Positions 16,745 through 25,437 of a DNA stretch of 35,862 nucleotides are shown piece by piece. The translations under genes were made by a program, and so were the position numbers. How positions within the stretch are numbered: position 1 is the first letter of the stretch; the number at the start of each line of letters is the position of its first letter. Origin of the DNA: an uncultured Burkholderiales bacterium (lineage in GTDB: Bacteria; Pseudomonadota; Gammaproteobacteria; Burkholderiales; Burkholderiaceae_C); contig CAIJIT010000147.1 of the NCBI GenBank assembly GCA_903820745.1, positions 1 through 35,862 of the forward strand, given 5' to 3'. Below the pieces are notes generated by a model. That model was not told the origin of the DNA, did no database searches, and was given only the letters and a program-made list of their open reading frames with translations.

Positions 16745-18460
16745 TTACTTGGTCTGCGCCGACAATGCGTCAAGTGAACCAGCCAGGTCTTGGCTGACCT
16801 GCTGCATCTTGGTCAACATCGCATCCAGCGCGGCATATTTTTTGGTGTACGCCGCCTGTGCCAGATCGAGGCGAGTCGAAAGCTTGGCGCGTTTATCGTT
16901 CAACAAGCGCAAGGTCGACGTAGCACCGGTCTGCCCGGTCGAAAGCAAGCCCGAACCACCGTTTTCGGTGTATATCCTGGCCACCAGGTCGGTCGTCGAA
17001 CTCGTTGTTCCGAACAAAAGCCCTGAAGCCAGGATGGTGCCCAGATCACCCGAAAGTGCAGTCGACAATTTGGTACTGTCAATGCTCAAGGTACCGTTGC
17101 GCTGGAAACTGACACCGGCGGTGGACCAAAGCACATTCGTCCCCGCAGAGTCGTAAGCACCGGCGTCGAACAGGGTTTTCACCATGGTCATGAACGCCGG
17201 CAAAGCCGTATCGCCCGCCAAAGTACCGCGGGTGGCCGCGTCGGTACTTGACTTCGTCAAGGTTTGATTCTCAGTGATGACATCATTGTAAGCCGTCACC
17301 ATCGATTGAACTGCCGTCGCTGCCGCCGAGTTCTGTGCCGCCACCGTGATACGGGCCGAATCAGAAGTGACACTGCTTGCTACCGTCGCGGTCGTGGTCA
17401 CACCCGCTGCAGTAATGGCGGTACTCGTCGTCGAACCAACCGCTTCGTTGATGTTCAAGGTCAGACCACTGAGCACACTGCTGAACGTATTCGATCCACG
17501 GGTGTATGCAACGCCGTTGACAGTCAACGCCGCGTCGGTCGCTGCCAGGGTCTTGCTTGCCACAGTGCTGCTGCCGACCGTGGTCGGCACGGTAAATGTA
17601 TTGGCTGTACCCGTGGCCGTGCTGGTCAACATCAGGCCGTAAACCCCGGCATCCTGCTGCACCACCGCCGCAGTGACCCCGTAAACATAAGCTGTGGTTG
17701 AGACAACGGTCGGGGTATAGGCCCCGATCGCTGTGGGCGCAGTGAAGGTCCCCCCCGAGGTGGTCGAGGTCAGCTCCAGGCCCCAAGTGCCGTCATTTTG
17801 TTGCTTGACCGCGGCGGTCACGCCGTAAGTGCTGCTGTCGGCATTGATGCTCGTCGCCAGCGAACTGAGGGTGTCGGTGGAGGCCGAGGTCGAGATCGTG
17901 TTGTCGCCGATGATCAAGGACCCAGCGCCCACATAGCTGGTCGCGCTGGTGAACGAGGTGCTGGTCAAGACGCTCTGCTGACCCTGGATATTCACGGCAG
18001 CAGCCAAAGTCGCAAGTGTGTCGCTTGAAGATGTGGAAATACTCAGCCCGGTCACATTGTTGGACGTAACGATACTGAGCGAACCTGAACCGACGAGTGC
18101 GCTGGTCGAAGTGAAGTCGGCGTTGGTGAGCAGCGATTGCTGCCGCTTTGCCGACTGAGTCACTGAAACGTCTAGATCACCGACAAGCGCCGTCGTCGTC
18201 GCCGTAGCGCTCAGCAAGGTGCTGTTGGTCGACGATGTCGCCCGGGTGCTGAAACTATCTGCACTGGCCAGCGCGCCGAGCGCGGTCTGCAAGGCAGTCA
18301 CCTTGGATCTGAAACCACCCAGCGCTGACACGGAGGTGTTGACCGCCTTGATTTGCGCATCAAGCTTGGTCAGCGGTACCGTTTCCACCTGCATCAGCGA
18401 ACTGACCAGGTTTGGAACGTTCAACACGCTGGTACCGGTTGAAACCGTCGAGGTCGCCAT
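16745..18460 (-). CDS. fliD: Flagellar filament cap protein FliD (HAP2)
   Basis: 571 residues. FliD forms the cap that folds flagellin onto the growing filament tip. The N-terminus (TGTSVLNVPNLVSSLMQVE, then PLTKLDAQI and a heptad-like helix) and the C-terminus (RLDLAQAAYTKKYAALDAMLTKMQQ) are typical D0/D1 parts. The middle (about residues 80-380) is extremely Ser/Thr-rich and carries internal repeats: residues 109-155 resemble 163-206 (GSGSLSI / GAGSLII blocks, like the Flagellin_IN motif), and 212-243 resemble 260-293 (YGVTAAVxQQ). FliD is usually about 450-480 residues, so the extra length lies in these duplications. The start is ATG 18460, and flaG ends 22 bp upstream. Confidence 0.95.
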   Translation of the reverse strand: MATSTVSTGTSVLNVPNLVSSLMQVETVPLTKLDAQIKAVNTSVSALGGFRSKVTALQTALGALASADSFSTRATSSTNSTLLSATATTTALVGDLDVSVTQSAKRQQSLLTNADFTSTSALVGSGSLSIVTSNNVTGLSISTSSSDTLATLAAAVNIQGQQSVLTSTSFTSATSYVGAGSLIIGDNTISTSASTDTLSSLATSINADSSTYGVTAAVKQQNDGTWGLELTSTTSGGTFTAPTAIGAYTPTVVSTTAYVYGVTAAVVQQDAGVYGLMLTSTATGTANTFTVPTTVGSSTVASKTLAATDAALTVNGVAYTRGSNTFSSVLSGLTLNINEAVGSTTSTAITAAGVTTTATVASSVTSDSARITVAAQNSAAATAVQSMVTAYNDVITENQTLTKSSTDAATRGTLAGDTALPAFMTMVKTLFDAGAYDSAGTNVLWSTAGVSFQRNGTLSIDSTKLSTALSGDLGTILASGLLFGTTSSTTDLVARIYTENGGSGLLSTGQTGATSTLRLLNDKRAKLSTRLDLAQAAYTKKYAALDAMLTKMQQVSQDLAGSLDALSAQTK

Positions 18461-18482
18461 GGCTCAAAATTTTGATCGTGAC

Positions 18483-18863
18483 TCAGGCGCGCTGATTGAC
18501 CAGCATGCTCTGCATATATTCAACAGCCTTTGCAACCCGGATGGTCTCCTCGGCCGGCAGTTGTCGGATTACCTCGCCGCTGTTCGGATCGACCACGCGC
18601 AGGATGCTATGCCCCGAACTGGCATCCACGCTGAACGACATGCTGCGACCGACCGACTGGACGAACTGTTCGATGCGGTGCGCCGCCAGATCGACTGCTT
18701 CCCGCGTTGGCCGAGATGCCTCCTCCACTTTGGCCTGACCCGCAGGAGCGGCTTGGGGCACTTCAGCATGTGGTGCAGCGACCACCTTCGGCCGTTCTGG
18801 CAAAGTTCCCGCGCTTTGCAGCAAGGGCGCCTGGGCAGCCGGGTTCAAGTTGACAGCGGTCAT
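18483..18863 (-). CDS. flaG: FlaG family protein
   Basis: 126 residues. FlaG proteins are small and act in control of filament length or cap behaviour, usually sitting between fliC and fliD as here. The N-terminal half is low-complexity Ala/Pro-rich (residues about 5-45). The C-terminal domain has the family pattern: VQSVGRSMSFSVDASSGHSI, VVDPNSGEVIRQLPAEE and a final helix ending VEYMQSMLVN. ATG 18863 has a very strong ribosome site (AGGGGAGGA, seven bases before it), which may offset low read-through past the hairpins after fliC. Confidence 0.9.
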   Translation of the reverse strand: MTAVNLNPAAQAPLLQSAGTLPERPKVVAAPHAEVPQAAPAGQAKVEEASRPTREAVDLAAHRIEQFVQSVGRSMSFSVDASSGHSILRVVDPNSGEVIRQLPAEETIRVAKAVEYMQSMLVNQRA

Positions 18864-18890
18864 TTTAGTCCTCCCCTCATTCAGACAAAT

Positions 18891-18941
18891 GCCAGGGCAC
18901 TAGGCCCTGGCCAGATCTGGCATCGAATCACTAAGATGCCA
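18891..18941 (-). terminator. Double hairpin after fliC, terminator or attenuator
   Basis: Two stem-loops lie between the fliC stop (18953) and flaG. The first in transcription order is TGGCATC/GATGCCA (18918-18941, 7-bp stem). The second is GCCAGGGC/GCCCTGGC (18891-18911, 8-bp stem, 5-nt loop). There is no long U tract, so read-through into flaG-fliD is probable. The arrangement suits partial termination that gives far more flagellin mRNA than cap mRNA. Confidence 0.6.
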
Positions 18942-18952
18942 TTTCAATCATA

Positions 18953-19780
18953 TTACTTCAAGAGCGACAGGACCGCATTAGGCATCTGGTTGGCCTGAGC
19001 CAACATCGCCGTAGCAGCCTGCTGATGAATCTGATTCTTTGTCAGCTGAGCTGTTTCTGCTGCGTAATCGGTATCAACGATGCGGCTGCGTGACTCTGCC
19101 AAATTCGCCGACGACGTCTGCAGATTGCCGATCGCATTGTCCAGACGATTCTGCGTTGCACCCAGCGCACTGCGCATCGTGCCGACTGTCGTGATGTCGG
19201 TGTCCACTGCATCCGACAGCGCAGTGAAATTAGCCACGGCGTAAGAGGCAACTGCAGTCAGCGTGCTGCCTGCAGTCAGCGAGCTGACCTGGACTACCGA
19301 CAGATCGACGGACGTCGTGTCTGCAGTCGAGTTGCCGGTCTGGAACGAAAGAGTGGCTGTGGAATTCAGCAGCGTGGTGCCGTTGAATGTTGTGCGTGAC
19401 TGGGTGGCAGTGATTTCCGACGACAGCGCATTGGCTTCAGTCATCAGGGCCAGACGCTGGGTCGTGCTCAGCGAGTCATTGTTGCCCTGGGTGGCGATTT
19501 CTTTCATCCGCTGCAACATCGTTGCAACCTGGTCCAGCGCGCCTTCAGCCGTTTGCACGACGGAGATCGCATCGCCTGCATTGCGGATCGACTGGTCGAT
19601 GCCCTTGACCTGAGCTTGCAACTTGGCGGCGATGCCCAGACCCGCAGCGTCATCCTTGGCACGGTTGATACGCAAACCAGACGACAGACGCTCAACCGAA
19701 GTTGCCAATGCGCCTTGCGAGCCGCTGAGGTTGCGCTGAGCAACCAGTGAGGCCATGTTTGTATTGATGACTGATGCCAT
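18953..19780 (-). CDS. fliC: Flagellin FliC
   Basis: 275 residues, a short flagellin. The conserved D0/D1 ends are intact: INTNMASLVAQRNL and RLSSGLRINRAKDDAAG at the N-terminus, and SRIVDTDYAAETAQLTKNQI with final LSLLK at the C-terminus. The central variable part (about residues 140-195) is small and rich in Ser/Thr, offering sites for O-glycosylation by the neighbouring enzymes (inference). ATG 19780 is preceded by GGAG at 19789-19792, eight bases away. A probable sigma-28 promoter and a leader hairpin lie upstream. Only one flagellin gene is in the window. Confidence 0.97.
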   Translation of the reverse strand: MASVINTNMASLVAQRNLSGSQGALATSVERLSSGLRINRAKDDAAGLGIAAKLQAQVKGIDQSIRNAGDAISVVQTAEGALDQVATMLQRMKEIATQGNNDSLSTTQRLALMTEANALSSEITATQSRTTFNGTTLLNSTATLSFQTGNSTADTTSVDLSVVQVSSLTAGSTLTAVASYAVANFTALSDAVDTDITTVGTMRSALGATQNRLDNAIGNLQTSSANLAESRSRIVDTDYAAETAQLTKNQIHQQAATAMLAQANQMPNAVLSLLK

Positions 19781-19806
19781 GATGAAAACTCCAAAAAAAA
19801 AGATTA

Positions 19807-19832
19807 GGTTGAGATTAGGTGGTCACTCAACC
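19807..19832 (-). promoter_or_regulatory. fliC leader stem-loop
   Basis: GGTTGAG at 19807-19813 pairs with CTCAACC at 19826-19832 across a 12-nt loop. It lies within the predicted fliC leader, between the sigma-28-like promoter and the ribosome site, and could stabilise the abundant mRNA. The pairing is seen in the sequence; the role is inferred. Confidence 0.45.
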
Positions 19833-19854
19833 AAATCGAGCGCCACTGGAACCT

Positions 19855-19882
19855 TTAACGGCCGCAGGCGCAAAAGTGTTTA
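19855..19882 (-). promoter_or_regulatory. Probable sigma-28 (FliA) promoter of fliC
   Basis: On the minus strand TAAA (19879-19882) and GCCGTTAA (19855-19862) are separated by 16 bp. This compares with the enterobacterial consensus TAAA-N15-GCCGATAA, a 7/8 match in the -10 element. The start would be near 19847, about 67 nt before ATG 19780. fliA and its anti-sigma factor flgM are both in this window. Confidence 0.6.
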
Positions 19883-20126
19883 GCTTTCCGAAAGATTTTT
19901 CTGCAGGGCCCTGAGTTCAAAGGATGAAAACGCCAGCGCCTCACCACAAACGCCAGCTGGACTCAAGATCGTTTGGGGCCAATTTTCCAGGTCGCGTCGC
20001 CGGACCAGGCAGGCCTGCCGGACATGAGTCGCGGTGGCCACGGGCAAGAACTCAACAATGCAAATAAAATTGTCAGTACTGAATCATTAAGATCAGTTTA
20101 CGTACTGTAGGCTGTAAACTCAGGCA

Positions 20127-22208
20127 ATGAAGTTCTCATCTCTCGCAGCCATGCGCCTGAAGGCGCCGTCAGCCGCCACCGTAGCGCCGCTGCTGGTGAT
20201 GCTGGTGCTGGGCATGATGCTGCTGCCTTTGCCGCCGCTGGCCCTGGACGCCTTGTTCACCTTCAATATCGGCGTATCGATGTTGGTGCTGCTGGCAGCG
20301 ATGAACATGAAGAACTTCAAGGACTTCATTTCCTTCCCCACTATTCTGCTGATCACGACGCTGCTGCGCTTGTCGCTGAACGTCGCTTCGGCCCGGGTGG
20401 TACTGCTGGCCGGCCATACCGGCACCGGGGCGGCCGGCAATGTGATCGAGTCGTTCGCCGACTTCCTGATTGGCGGCAGCTATGTTGTCGGTGTGATCGT
20501 TTTCCTGATTCTGACGATCATCAACTTCGTCGTCATCACCAAAGGCGCAGGGCGCGTGGCCGAAGTCGCTGCGCGATTTGCTCTCGACGCGATGCCGGGC
20601 AAGCAGATGGCGATCGATGCCGATTTGAATTCCGGCACGATCCGCGATGTCGAAGCCCGCAAGCGCCGCGCCGAAGTCGCCCAGGAAGCGGATTTCTACG
20701 GCTCGATGGACGGTGCATCGAAGTTCGTGCGCGGCGATGCCATGGTCGGCATCATGATCTTGCTGATCAATATGGTCGGCGGCGTGATCGTCGGCACGGT
20801 CCAGCATGGGCTGGAATTCAGCGAGGCAATGCGTACTTATGCGACGCTGGCCGTCGGCGATGGCCTGGTCGCTCAGGTACCTGCGCTGATCATCTCGACC
20901 GCCGCGGGCATCGTCGTGACCCGGGTCAGCACTGACGATGACTTCGCGGTGCAACTGAGCCAGCAACTGATTACCAGCGGCTCTTCCTTCTATATGGTCG
21001 GTGGCATCCTGATGGTGATGGGCCTGATCCCGGGCATGCCGCACCTGGCTTTCCTGACCTTCGCAGCGCTGTTCGGCGGGCTGGGCTGGGCGCTGTCGAA
21101 GCGCCAATCGGCGGCGGCCCAGGCTGCTGCCCTTGCCGCGGCCAAGCCGCCTTCAACCGGTGAGGTTGACTGGAACGATGTGCCCTTGATCGAGCCGCTC
21201 TGCCTGGAACTGCCTTACCGGTTGATTGCGCTGGTCGACGCCGGCGACGAGAGCGATCTGATCAAGCGGATCCGGGCGATCCGCAAGAAGTTCGTCGGCG
21301 AAGTCGGGTTCCTGATCCCTTCGGTGCATATCCGCGACAACCTGCAGCTTCCTGCCGAGGTCTACCGGTTCTTGCTCTACGGTGCCGAGATTGCACGCGG
21401 CCAGGTGCTGCCCGACCGCCTGCTGGCGATCGACCCGCCCGGCAGCCACAATCCGATCGACGGCATCAAGGTGCTCGACCCCAGCTACGGCATGCCAGCG
21501 ACCTGGATCACACGTGACAAGCGTTCAGCGGCGATGACGGCAGGCTACACGGTGGTGGAACCCGCAGTGGTGATCGCCACGCATCTGGACCAGCTGATCA
21601 CCCAGCATGCGCATGAATTGCTGGGGCGCCAGGAAACCCATGAATTGATCGAACATTTCAAGACGCGTTTTCCGAAACTGGTCGAGGAAACGATTCCGAA
21701 GCTGGTGCAGCCGGCGCAACTGCAGCGCGTGATGCAGTTGTTGTTGGAGGAAGGCGTGACGGTCCGCGACCTGCGCACCGTTCTGGAAATCACCGCAGAA
21801 CAGCTGGCGCGCAATGTGCCGTTGGCCGACATCGTCACGCCCTTGCGCTACGCCTTGCGCCGGCAGATCGTTCAGGATGTGTTCGGTGATGTCGCCGAGT
21901 ACCGGGTGGCCGGGCTGCATCCTGACTTCGAACGTCTGGTCGAGCAGGCAGTCGGCAACGAAGCCGTGGCGCCCGACGGTGCCATCGAACCGAATCTGGC
22001 ACGCCGCTTCCTGGAAGAAGTTGCTGCTGTTGTCGATGAACTGGAAGTGCTGGGGCAGGCGCCGGTGCTCTTGTGCGGCAATCGAACCCGGTTGACCTTG
22101 TCGCGGCTGGCGCGCCGGGTGCGTCCGCAGGCGGTGGTGCTGGCAATGTCAGAGTTGCCGCCGACTGCCAAGGTCGAATTCCAACGTGTGATCTGTCAAC
22201 GCCAATGA
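20127..22208 (+). CDS. flhA: Flagellar type III export gate protein FlhA
   Basis: 693 residues, the standard FlhA length. It forms the nonameric export gate in the inner membrane, and its cytoplasmic domain docks chaperone-substrate complexes such as FliS-flagellin. The N-terminal 330 residues hold about eight membrane segments. The FHIPEP-family signature is clear at about residues 145-175 (RFALDAMPGKQMAIDADL). The cytoplasmic half has GFLIPSVHIRDNLQL and GYTVVEPAVVIATHLDQL, as expected. The start is ATG 20127 with only a weak upstream site. It is the first gene of the rightward run flhA-flhF-flhG-fliA, with 136 bp to flhF. flhB is not in the window. Confidence 0.97.
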   Translation: MKFSSLAAMRLKAPSAATVAPLLVMLVLGMMLLPLPPLALDALFTFNIGVSMLVLLAAMNMKNFKDFISFPTILLITTLLRLSLNVASARVVLLAGHTGTGAAGNVIESFADFLIGGSYVVGVIVFLILTIINFVVITKGAGRVAEVAARFALDAMPGKQMAIDADLNSGTIRDVEARKRRAEVAQEADFYGSMDGASKFVRGDAMVGIMILLINMVGGVIVGTVQHGLEFSEAMRTYATLAVGDGLVAQVPALIISTAAGIVVTRVSTDDDFAVQLSQQLITSGSSFYMVGGILMVMGLIPGMPHLAFLTFAALFGGLGWALSKRQSAAAQAAALAAAKPPSTGEVDWNDVPLIEPLCLELPYRLIALVDAGDESDLIKRIRAIRKKFVGEVGFLIPSVHIRDNLQLPAEVYRFLLYGAEIARGQVLPDRLLAIDPPGSHNPIDGIKVLDPSYGMPATWITRDKRSAAMTAGYTVVEPAVVIATHLDQLITQHAHELLGRQETHELIEHFKTRFPKLVEETIPKLVQPAQLQRVMQLLLEEGVTVRDLRTVLEITAEQLARNVPLADIVTPLRYALRRQIVQDVFGDVAEYRVAGLHPDFERLVEQAVGNEAVAPDGAIEPNLARRFLEEVAAVVDELEVLGQAPVLLCGNRTRLTLSRLARRVRPQAVVLAMSELPPTAKVEFQRVICQRQ

Positions 22209-22344
22209 ACATCAAAGGAATGACGCAAAGCCAATCGACCAGATGCCGGGCCGCAGAAGATATAAGGACTCCGGCGAATGGATCGAATCGAACAATTTGC
22301 GCCAACCCTGTTTTTGAGAAGCTAGAAAGGGAAACCACCCCATC

Positions 22345-23817
22345 ATGAGTGCACAACGTTTTGTTGCGGCCAACGCCACCGATGCCCTGCGCCAGATCAA
22401 GTCTGTGCTGGGTGCGGATGCCGTCGTGCTGTCGAACCGGGAAGTACCCGAAGGCATCGAGATTGTCGCCATCGCCGCGGCAGCACTCGGTCAACTGACG
22501 CCGAACGGCCCGCTCAGCCCGCCCACCCCGGCACCGAAGACCGCGCCTGCACCCGTTACGCCTAGTGCCAACGAGGTCGCTCGGCGCCTGATGGGTGCAG
22601 CAGCGCCGGCACGCCGGCAACCCGATGCAGCGCCGACCAGCCTGGCAATCCGCGCCGCACTGCGTGACGACATGCGCGAACCGCAGCGGCCTGCGACTGA
22701 CAGCTTTGTGCCGGGCCGCAGCCGCTATCCGGCAGCGGGTGCCCAGCGCCTGGAGCCGCCGGTCAAGACCGCAGTGGCTGCCCCTGCCGCCTTCGCACCA
22801 GCCGCAGCCACTGCCTATTCACCGGCAGCCTATACCGCCGTGCCAGCCGATGCCGGCATGCGCGACCTGGGCTCGCAAATGGCCGAGGTCAAGCAACTGC
22901 TGTCCGGTCACTTGGCAACCAATTACTGGGCGACGCTGCAGAAAGCGGCGCCCGGCCATGCCGAGTTGACCCGGCGTTTGTTGAATGCCGGGCTGTCTTC
23001 GCAAATGGTCGGCCAGATGCTGGCCGAGTTGCCCGTGCAGAGCGATTTCGACCTGTTGCTGGAAAGCGCCCAATCCTGGGTGCAGGCACGCATCAAGACC
23101 CAAGACGCTTTTTCGCTGTTCGACATCGGCGGCGTCTTCGCTTTCCTGGGCCCGACCGGCGTCGGGAAGACAACGACAGTAGCCAAGATCGCTGCGCGCT
23201 GTGTCTTGCGGTACGGAAGGCGCAACGTAGCCCTGCTGACCACCGACACGTTCCGGATTGGTGCCCAGGAACAACTGAGAGTTTTCGCCAGAATCCTGAA
23301 TCTGCCGGTGGTGTCCCTGCGCGACAGCGATGACCTCGAAGCCCGACTGGCCGATTTATCGACGCGCAAAGTCGTGTTGCTCGATACGGCCGGCGTCGGC
23401 CAGCGCGATTCGATGATGATGGAACAGCTCGACATGATCAGCAAAGGCTGCAGCGCCGTGCACCGCATCCTGGTGATGAGCGCGACCACTTCGACCCGCA
23501 CTCTCGACGATGTGATCGAGTCGCACCAGAATGCGATGGGCGGCCATGACATCCATGCGGCCATCGTCACCAAGATCGACGAAGGCATGAGCCTGGCGCC
23601 GACGATTGACTGCGTGATGCGCCATAAATTGCCGCTGTTGTTCCTGTCGAACGGCCAGCGTGTGCCTGAAGACCTGTTCGCTGCCGACGCAGCCTATCTG
23701 GCGCACCGCACGGTCAATCCGCGCGGACGCAACAGCAGCGATACCGAAGCTGCCCATATCCCGGCCCTGATCGCCGATGAAATGTCGACCTGGACGCCCA
23801 ACTTCAATACGCCATGA
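22345..23817 (+). CDS. flhF: Flagellar placement GTPase FlhF
   Basis: 490 residues. FlhF is an SRP-type GTPase that sets the pole and number of flagella. The N-terminal domain opens with RFVAANATDALRQIKSVLGADAVVLSNR. A low-complexity Pro/Ala linker (about residues 50-175) follows, then the NG domain. GTP motifs visible are the P-loop FLGPTGVGKTTTVAKIA (about 270), DTFRIGAQEQLRVFA, LLDTAGVGQRD and VTKID. The protein is catalytically complete, in contrast to its partner just downstream. An AAAGGGAAA lies upstream of ATG 22345 at rather long spacing. The stop overlaps the next ATG (ATGA). Confidence 0.95.
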   Translation: MSAQRFVAANATDALRQIKSVLGADAVVLSNREVPEGIEIVAIAAAALGQLTPNGPLSPPTPAPKTAPAPVTPSANEVARRLMGAAAPARRQPDAAPTSLAIRAALRDDMREPQRPATDSFVPGRSRYPAAGAQRLEPPVKTAVAAPAAFAPAAATAYSPAAYTAVPADAGMRDLGSQMAEVKQLLSGHLATNYWATLQKAAPGHAELTRRLLNAGLSSQMVGQMLAELPVQSDFDLLLESAQSWVQARIKTQDAFSLFDIGGVFAFLGPTGVGKTTTVAKIAARCVLRYGRRNVALLTTDTFRIGAQEQLRVFARILNLPVVSLRDSDDLEARLADLSTRKVVLLDTAGVGQRDSMMMEQLDMISKGCSAVHRILVMSATTSTRTLDDVIESHQNAMGGHDIHAAIVTKIDEGMSLAPTIDCVMRHKLPLLFLSNGQRVPEDLFAADAAYLAHRTVNPRGRNSSDTEAAHIPALIADEMSTWTPNFNTP

Positions 23818-24665
23818 GTGCTTTGAACATGAACCAAGACAATGCGGCCGCACCGGCGCGGCAATCTGAAGCGCTGAGCATCGGCCGAACCCAGGCAGAT
23901 GGCCTGCGTTCGATGTTCGGCAACGGCGGGCCGGTCGTCTATTGCGTGGCCAGCGCGCTGACCCCTGATGCAACGGTGACCCTCGGGCTGGGCACGGCGC
24001 ATGCGTTGCGCCGTGGCGGTCATCTGACCTTGCTGGTCGACGAGGTACCGCTGTTCGAACGGCAGGCAATCAAGGGCTTCCCGTTTCCGGTCCGCTACGA
24101 CCTCGGCCAACTATTCAGCGGTTCCATACCCTTGAACCGAGTCCTGCGCAAGGTCGCCGAAAACCTCTGGTTTGCCGCTGGGGTGAAGGTCCGCGCCATG
24201 GTCGACAGCAAGCGGGCCCGCGGTCCGACGCTGGTATCGATGCTGCAGCGCAGCGAACTCGACTTCGAATTCGTCGTCGTGACAACCTGCGAGCCCTTCG
24301 GCAGCTCGATGAGCTGTTATGGCGAGGACATCCGGCGCATCGTCGTCGCGGGTCCGGATGATGCCTCAATGAGCCGCGCCCTGTCACATATCCGCGAGCT
24401 TTCGATCAGCATGGGTGGTGGCCAGGTGCCGGTGCTGATGGTCGGAGGCAGTAGTGCAGAAGTGGGCAAGGAAGCATTCGAGCGCTTGTCAGCAGCTTCG
24501 TTGAACCTGCTCGAACAACCGCTCGAATGGCTGGGCTGGGTCAAAGCGGCCAATGCCAGCGCTTTCGGAGCATCTGGCGGCAACCCTGTCGACGACGGGG
24601 TCGCCCTGCCGATCTCGCTCTACCAATTGCTGGCGAGCCGGATCGCCAAACATGCCGAGTATTGA
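23814..24665 (+). CDS. FlhG/FleN-like protein without P-loop
   Basis: 283 residues, sitting where flhG normally does (4-bp overlap with flhF, 3 bp before fliA). FlhG is a MinD-type ATPase that limits flagellar number and stimulates FlhF. Here the N-terminal helix QADGLRSMF (residues 27-35) keeps most of the DQAxxLR activator motif. But the place of the KGGVGKT P-loop reads VASALTPDATVTLGLG (residues 45-60), with no glycine-lysine signature. The switch II Asp region reads FEFVVVTTCEP (151-161), with no Asp at the expected place. VDEV (75-78) and the later VVAGPDDASMSRALSHIREL still align with the fold. I read it as a non-ATP-binding FlhG homologue that could bind FlhF. The symbol is left blank because the enzyme activity is presumably lost. 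Confidence 0.75.
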   Translation: MSALNMNQDNAAAPARQSEALSIGRTQADGLRSMFGNGGPVVYCVASALTPDATVTLGLGTAHALRRGGHLTLLVDEVPLFERQAIKGFPFPVRYDLGQLFSGSIPLNRVLRKVAENLWFAAGVKVRAMVDSKRARGPTLVSMLQRSELDFEFVVVTTCEPFGSSMSCYGEDIRRIVVAGPDDASMSRALSHIRELSISMGGGQVPVLMVGGSSAEVGKEAFERLSAASLNLLEQPLEWLGWVKAANASAFGASGGNPVDDGVALPISLYQLLASRIAKHAEY

Positions 24666-24668
24666 TTG

Positions 24669-25391
24669 ATGGCCATGCTGCGCCCGCGTCGGTTGGAGGC
24701 TTATGCCGCCGGCGCAGTCGACGACTTGATACGCGAACACCAACCGATGGTGCGGCGTATCGCGTTCCAGATCGGTTCGCGCCTGCCCGCGTCCATTGAA
24801 CTCGATGACTTGATCCAGGAAGGCATGCTGGGCCTGCTCGACGCCGTCAAGCGCTGGCAGCCACAAGCCGGCGGTGCACCTTTTGGCGCTTATGCCCGGT
24901 TGCGCGTACGCGGGGCCATGTACGACTGGCTGCGCGACAACGACATGGTGCCCCGGCATCAGCGCGACAAGTTGAACGCTGCACAGGAAGCCGTGGTCGC
25001 GCTGGGCCATGAGTTGGGCCGCAGCCCGGATGATATCGAAGTGGCAGAAAAACTCGGGCTGACCCTGCCTGCTTATCACGCGCTGCTGGAAGGCACGGTC
25101 TCGCTGTCAGTGGTCGACGAATTACCGGTGAACTATGAGCCGGTCACCGATGAGCGCAGCGACCCGCTGGAGGCAGCGGCCTTGCGCGAGGCGATGGAGC
25201 AGCTACAGCCCTTGCTGAAGGATTTGCCGGAGAAGGAACAGCAGGTGCTGGCGCTGCATTACACCGAACATTTGAGCTACCGCGAGATTGCCTTCGTGAT
25301 GGATTTGACCGCTGGCCGCATCAGTCAGCTGCATACGCAGGCGATGCTGCGCTTGCGTGCCGGGTTGTCGAAAAACGCATCAAAAAGCTGA
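24669..25391 (+). CDS. fliA: Flagellar sigma-28 factor FliA
   Basis: 240 residues, typical for FliA, which directs RNA polymerase to late flagellar genes such as fliC and is held by FlgM until the hook is finished. Region 2 is seen in QPMVRRIAFQI and DDLIQEGMLGLLDAVKRW, and region 3 in VVALGHELGRSPDDIEVAEKL. Region 4 spans LPEKEQQVLALHYTEHLSYREIA to GRISQLHTQAMLRLR. I prefer ATG 24669 to the TTG at 24666; a further ATG is at 24675. It follows the FlhG-like gene by 3 bp and converges on flgN. Confidence 0.96.
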   Translation: MAMLRPRRLEAYAAGAVDDLIREHQPMVRRIAFQIGSRLPASIELDDLIQEGMLGLLDAVKRWQPQAGGAPFGAYARLRVRGAMYDWLRDNDMVPRHQRDKLNAAQEAVVALGHELGRSPDDIEVAEKLGLTLPAYHALLEGTVSLSVVDELPVNYEPVTDERSDPLEAAALREAMEQLQPLLKDLPEKEQQVLALHYTEHLSYREIAFVMDLTAGRISQLHTQAMLRLRAGLSKNASKS

Positions 25392-25437
25392 ACCAAGCGG
25401 CGTCATGAAGCCGCATGGCGCGGCAGGCGATTCAATC

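Larger units (their letters stand above)
19781..20126. other. fliC/flhA divergent control region
   Basis: This 346-bp gap holds the fliC ribosome site, leader hairpin and sigma-28-like promoter on the minus strand. Toward flhA it has an AT-rich stretch (20055-20115) with CAGTACTG and CGTACTG words about 32 bp apart, a likely activator or promoter area. I cannot assign a sigma factor to flhA. Confidence 0.5.

Noticed and set aside
20169-21107. A 312-codon minus-strand frame inside flhA rich in His, Gln and Asp.
   Set aside because: It is antisense to a full-length, motif-perfect FlhA. Its odd composition is typical of a shadow frame in GC-rich DNA.
25397-25414. GCGGC/GCCGC inverted repeat between fliA and flgN as a shared terminator.
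   Set aside because: The stem is only 5 bp with an 8-nt loop and there is no T run on either strand.
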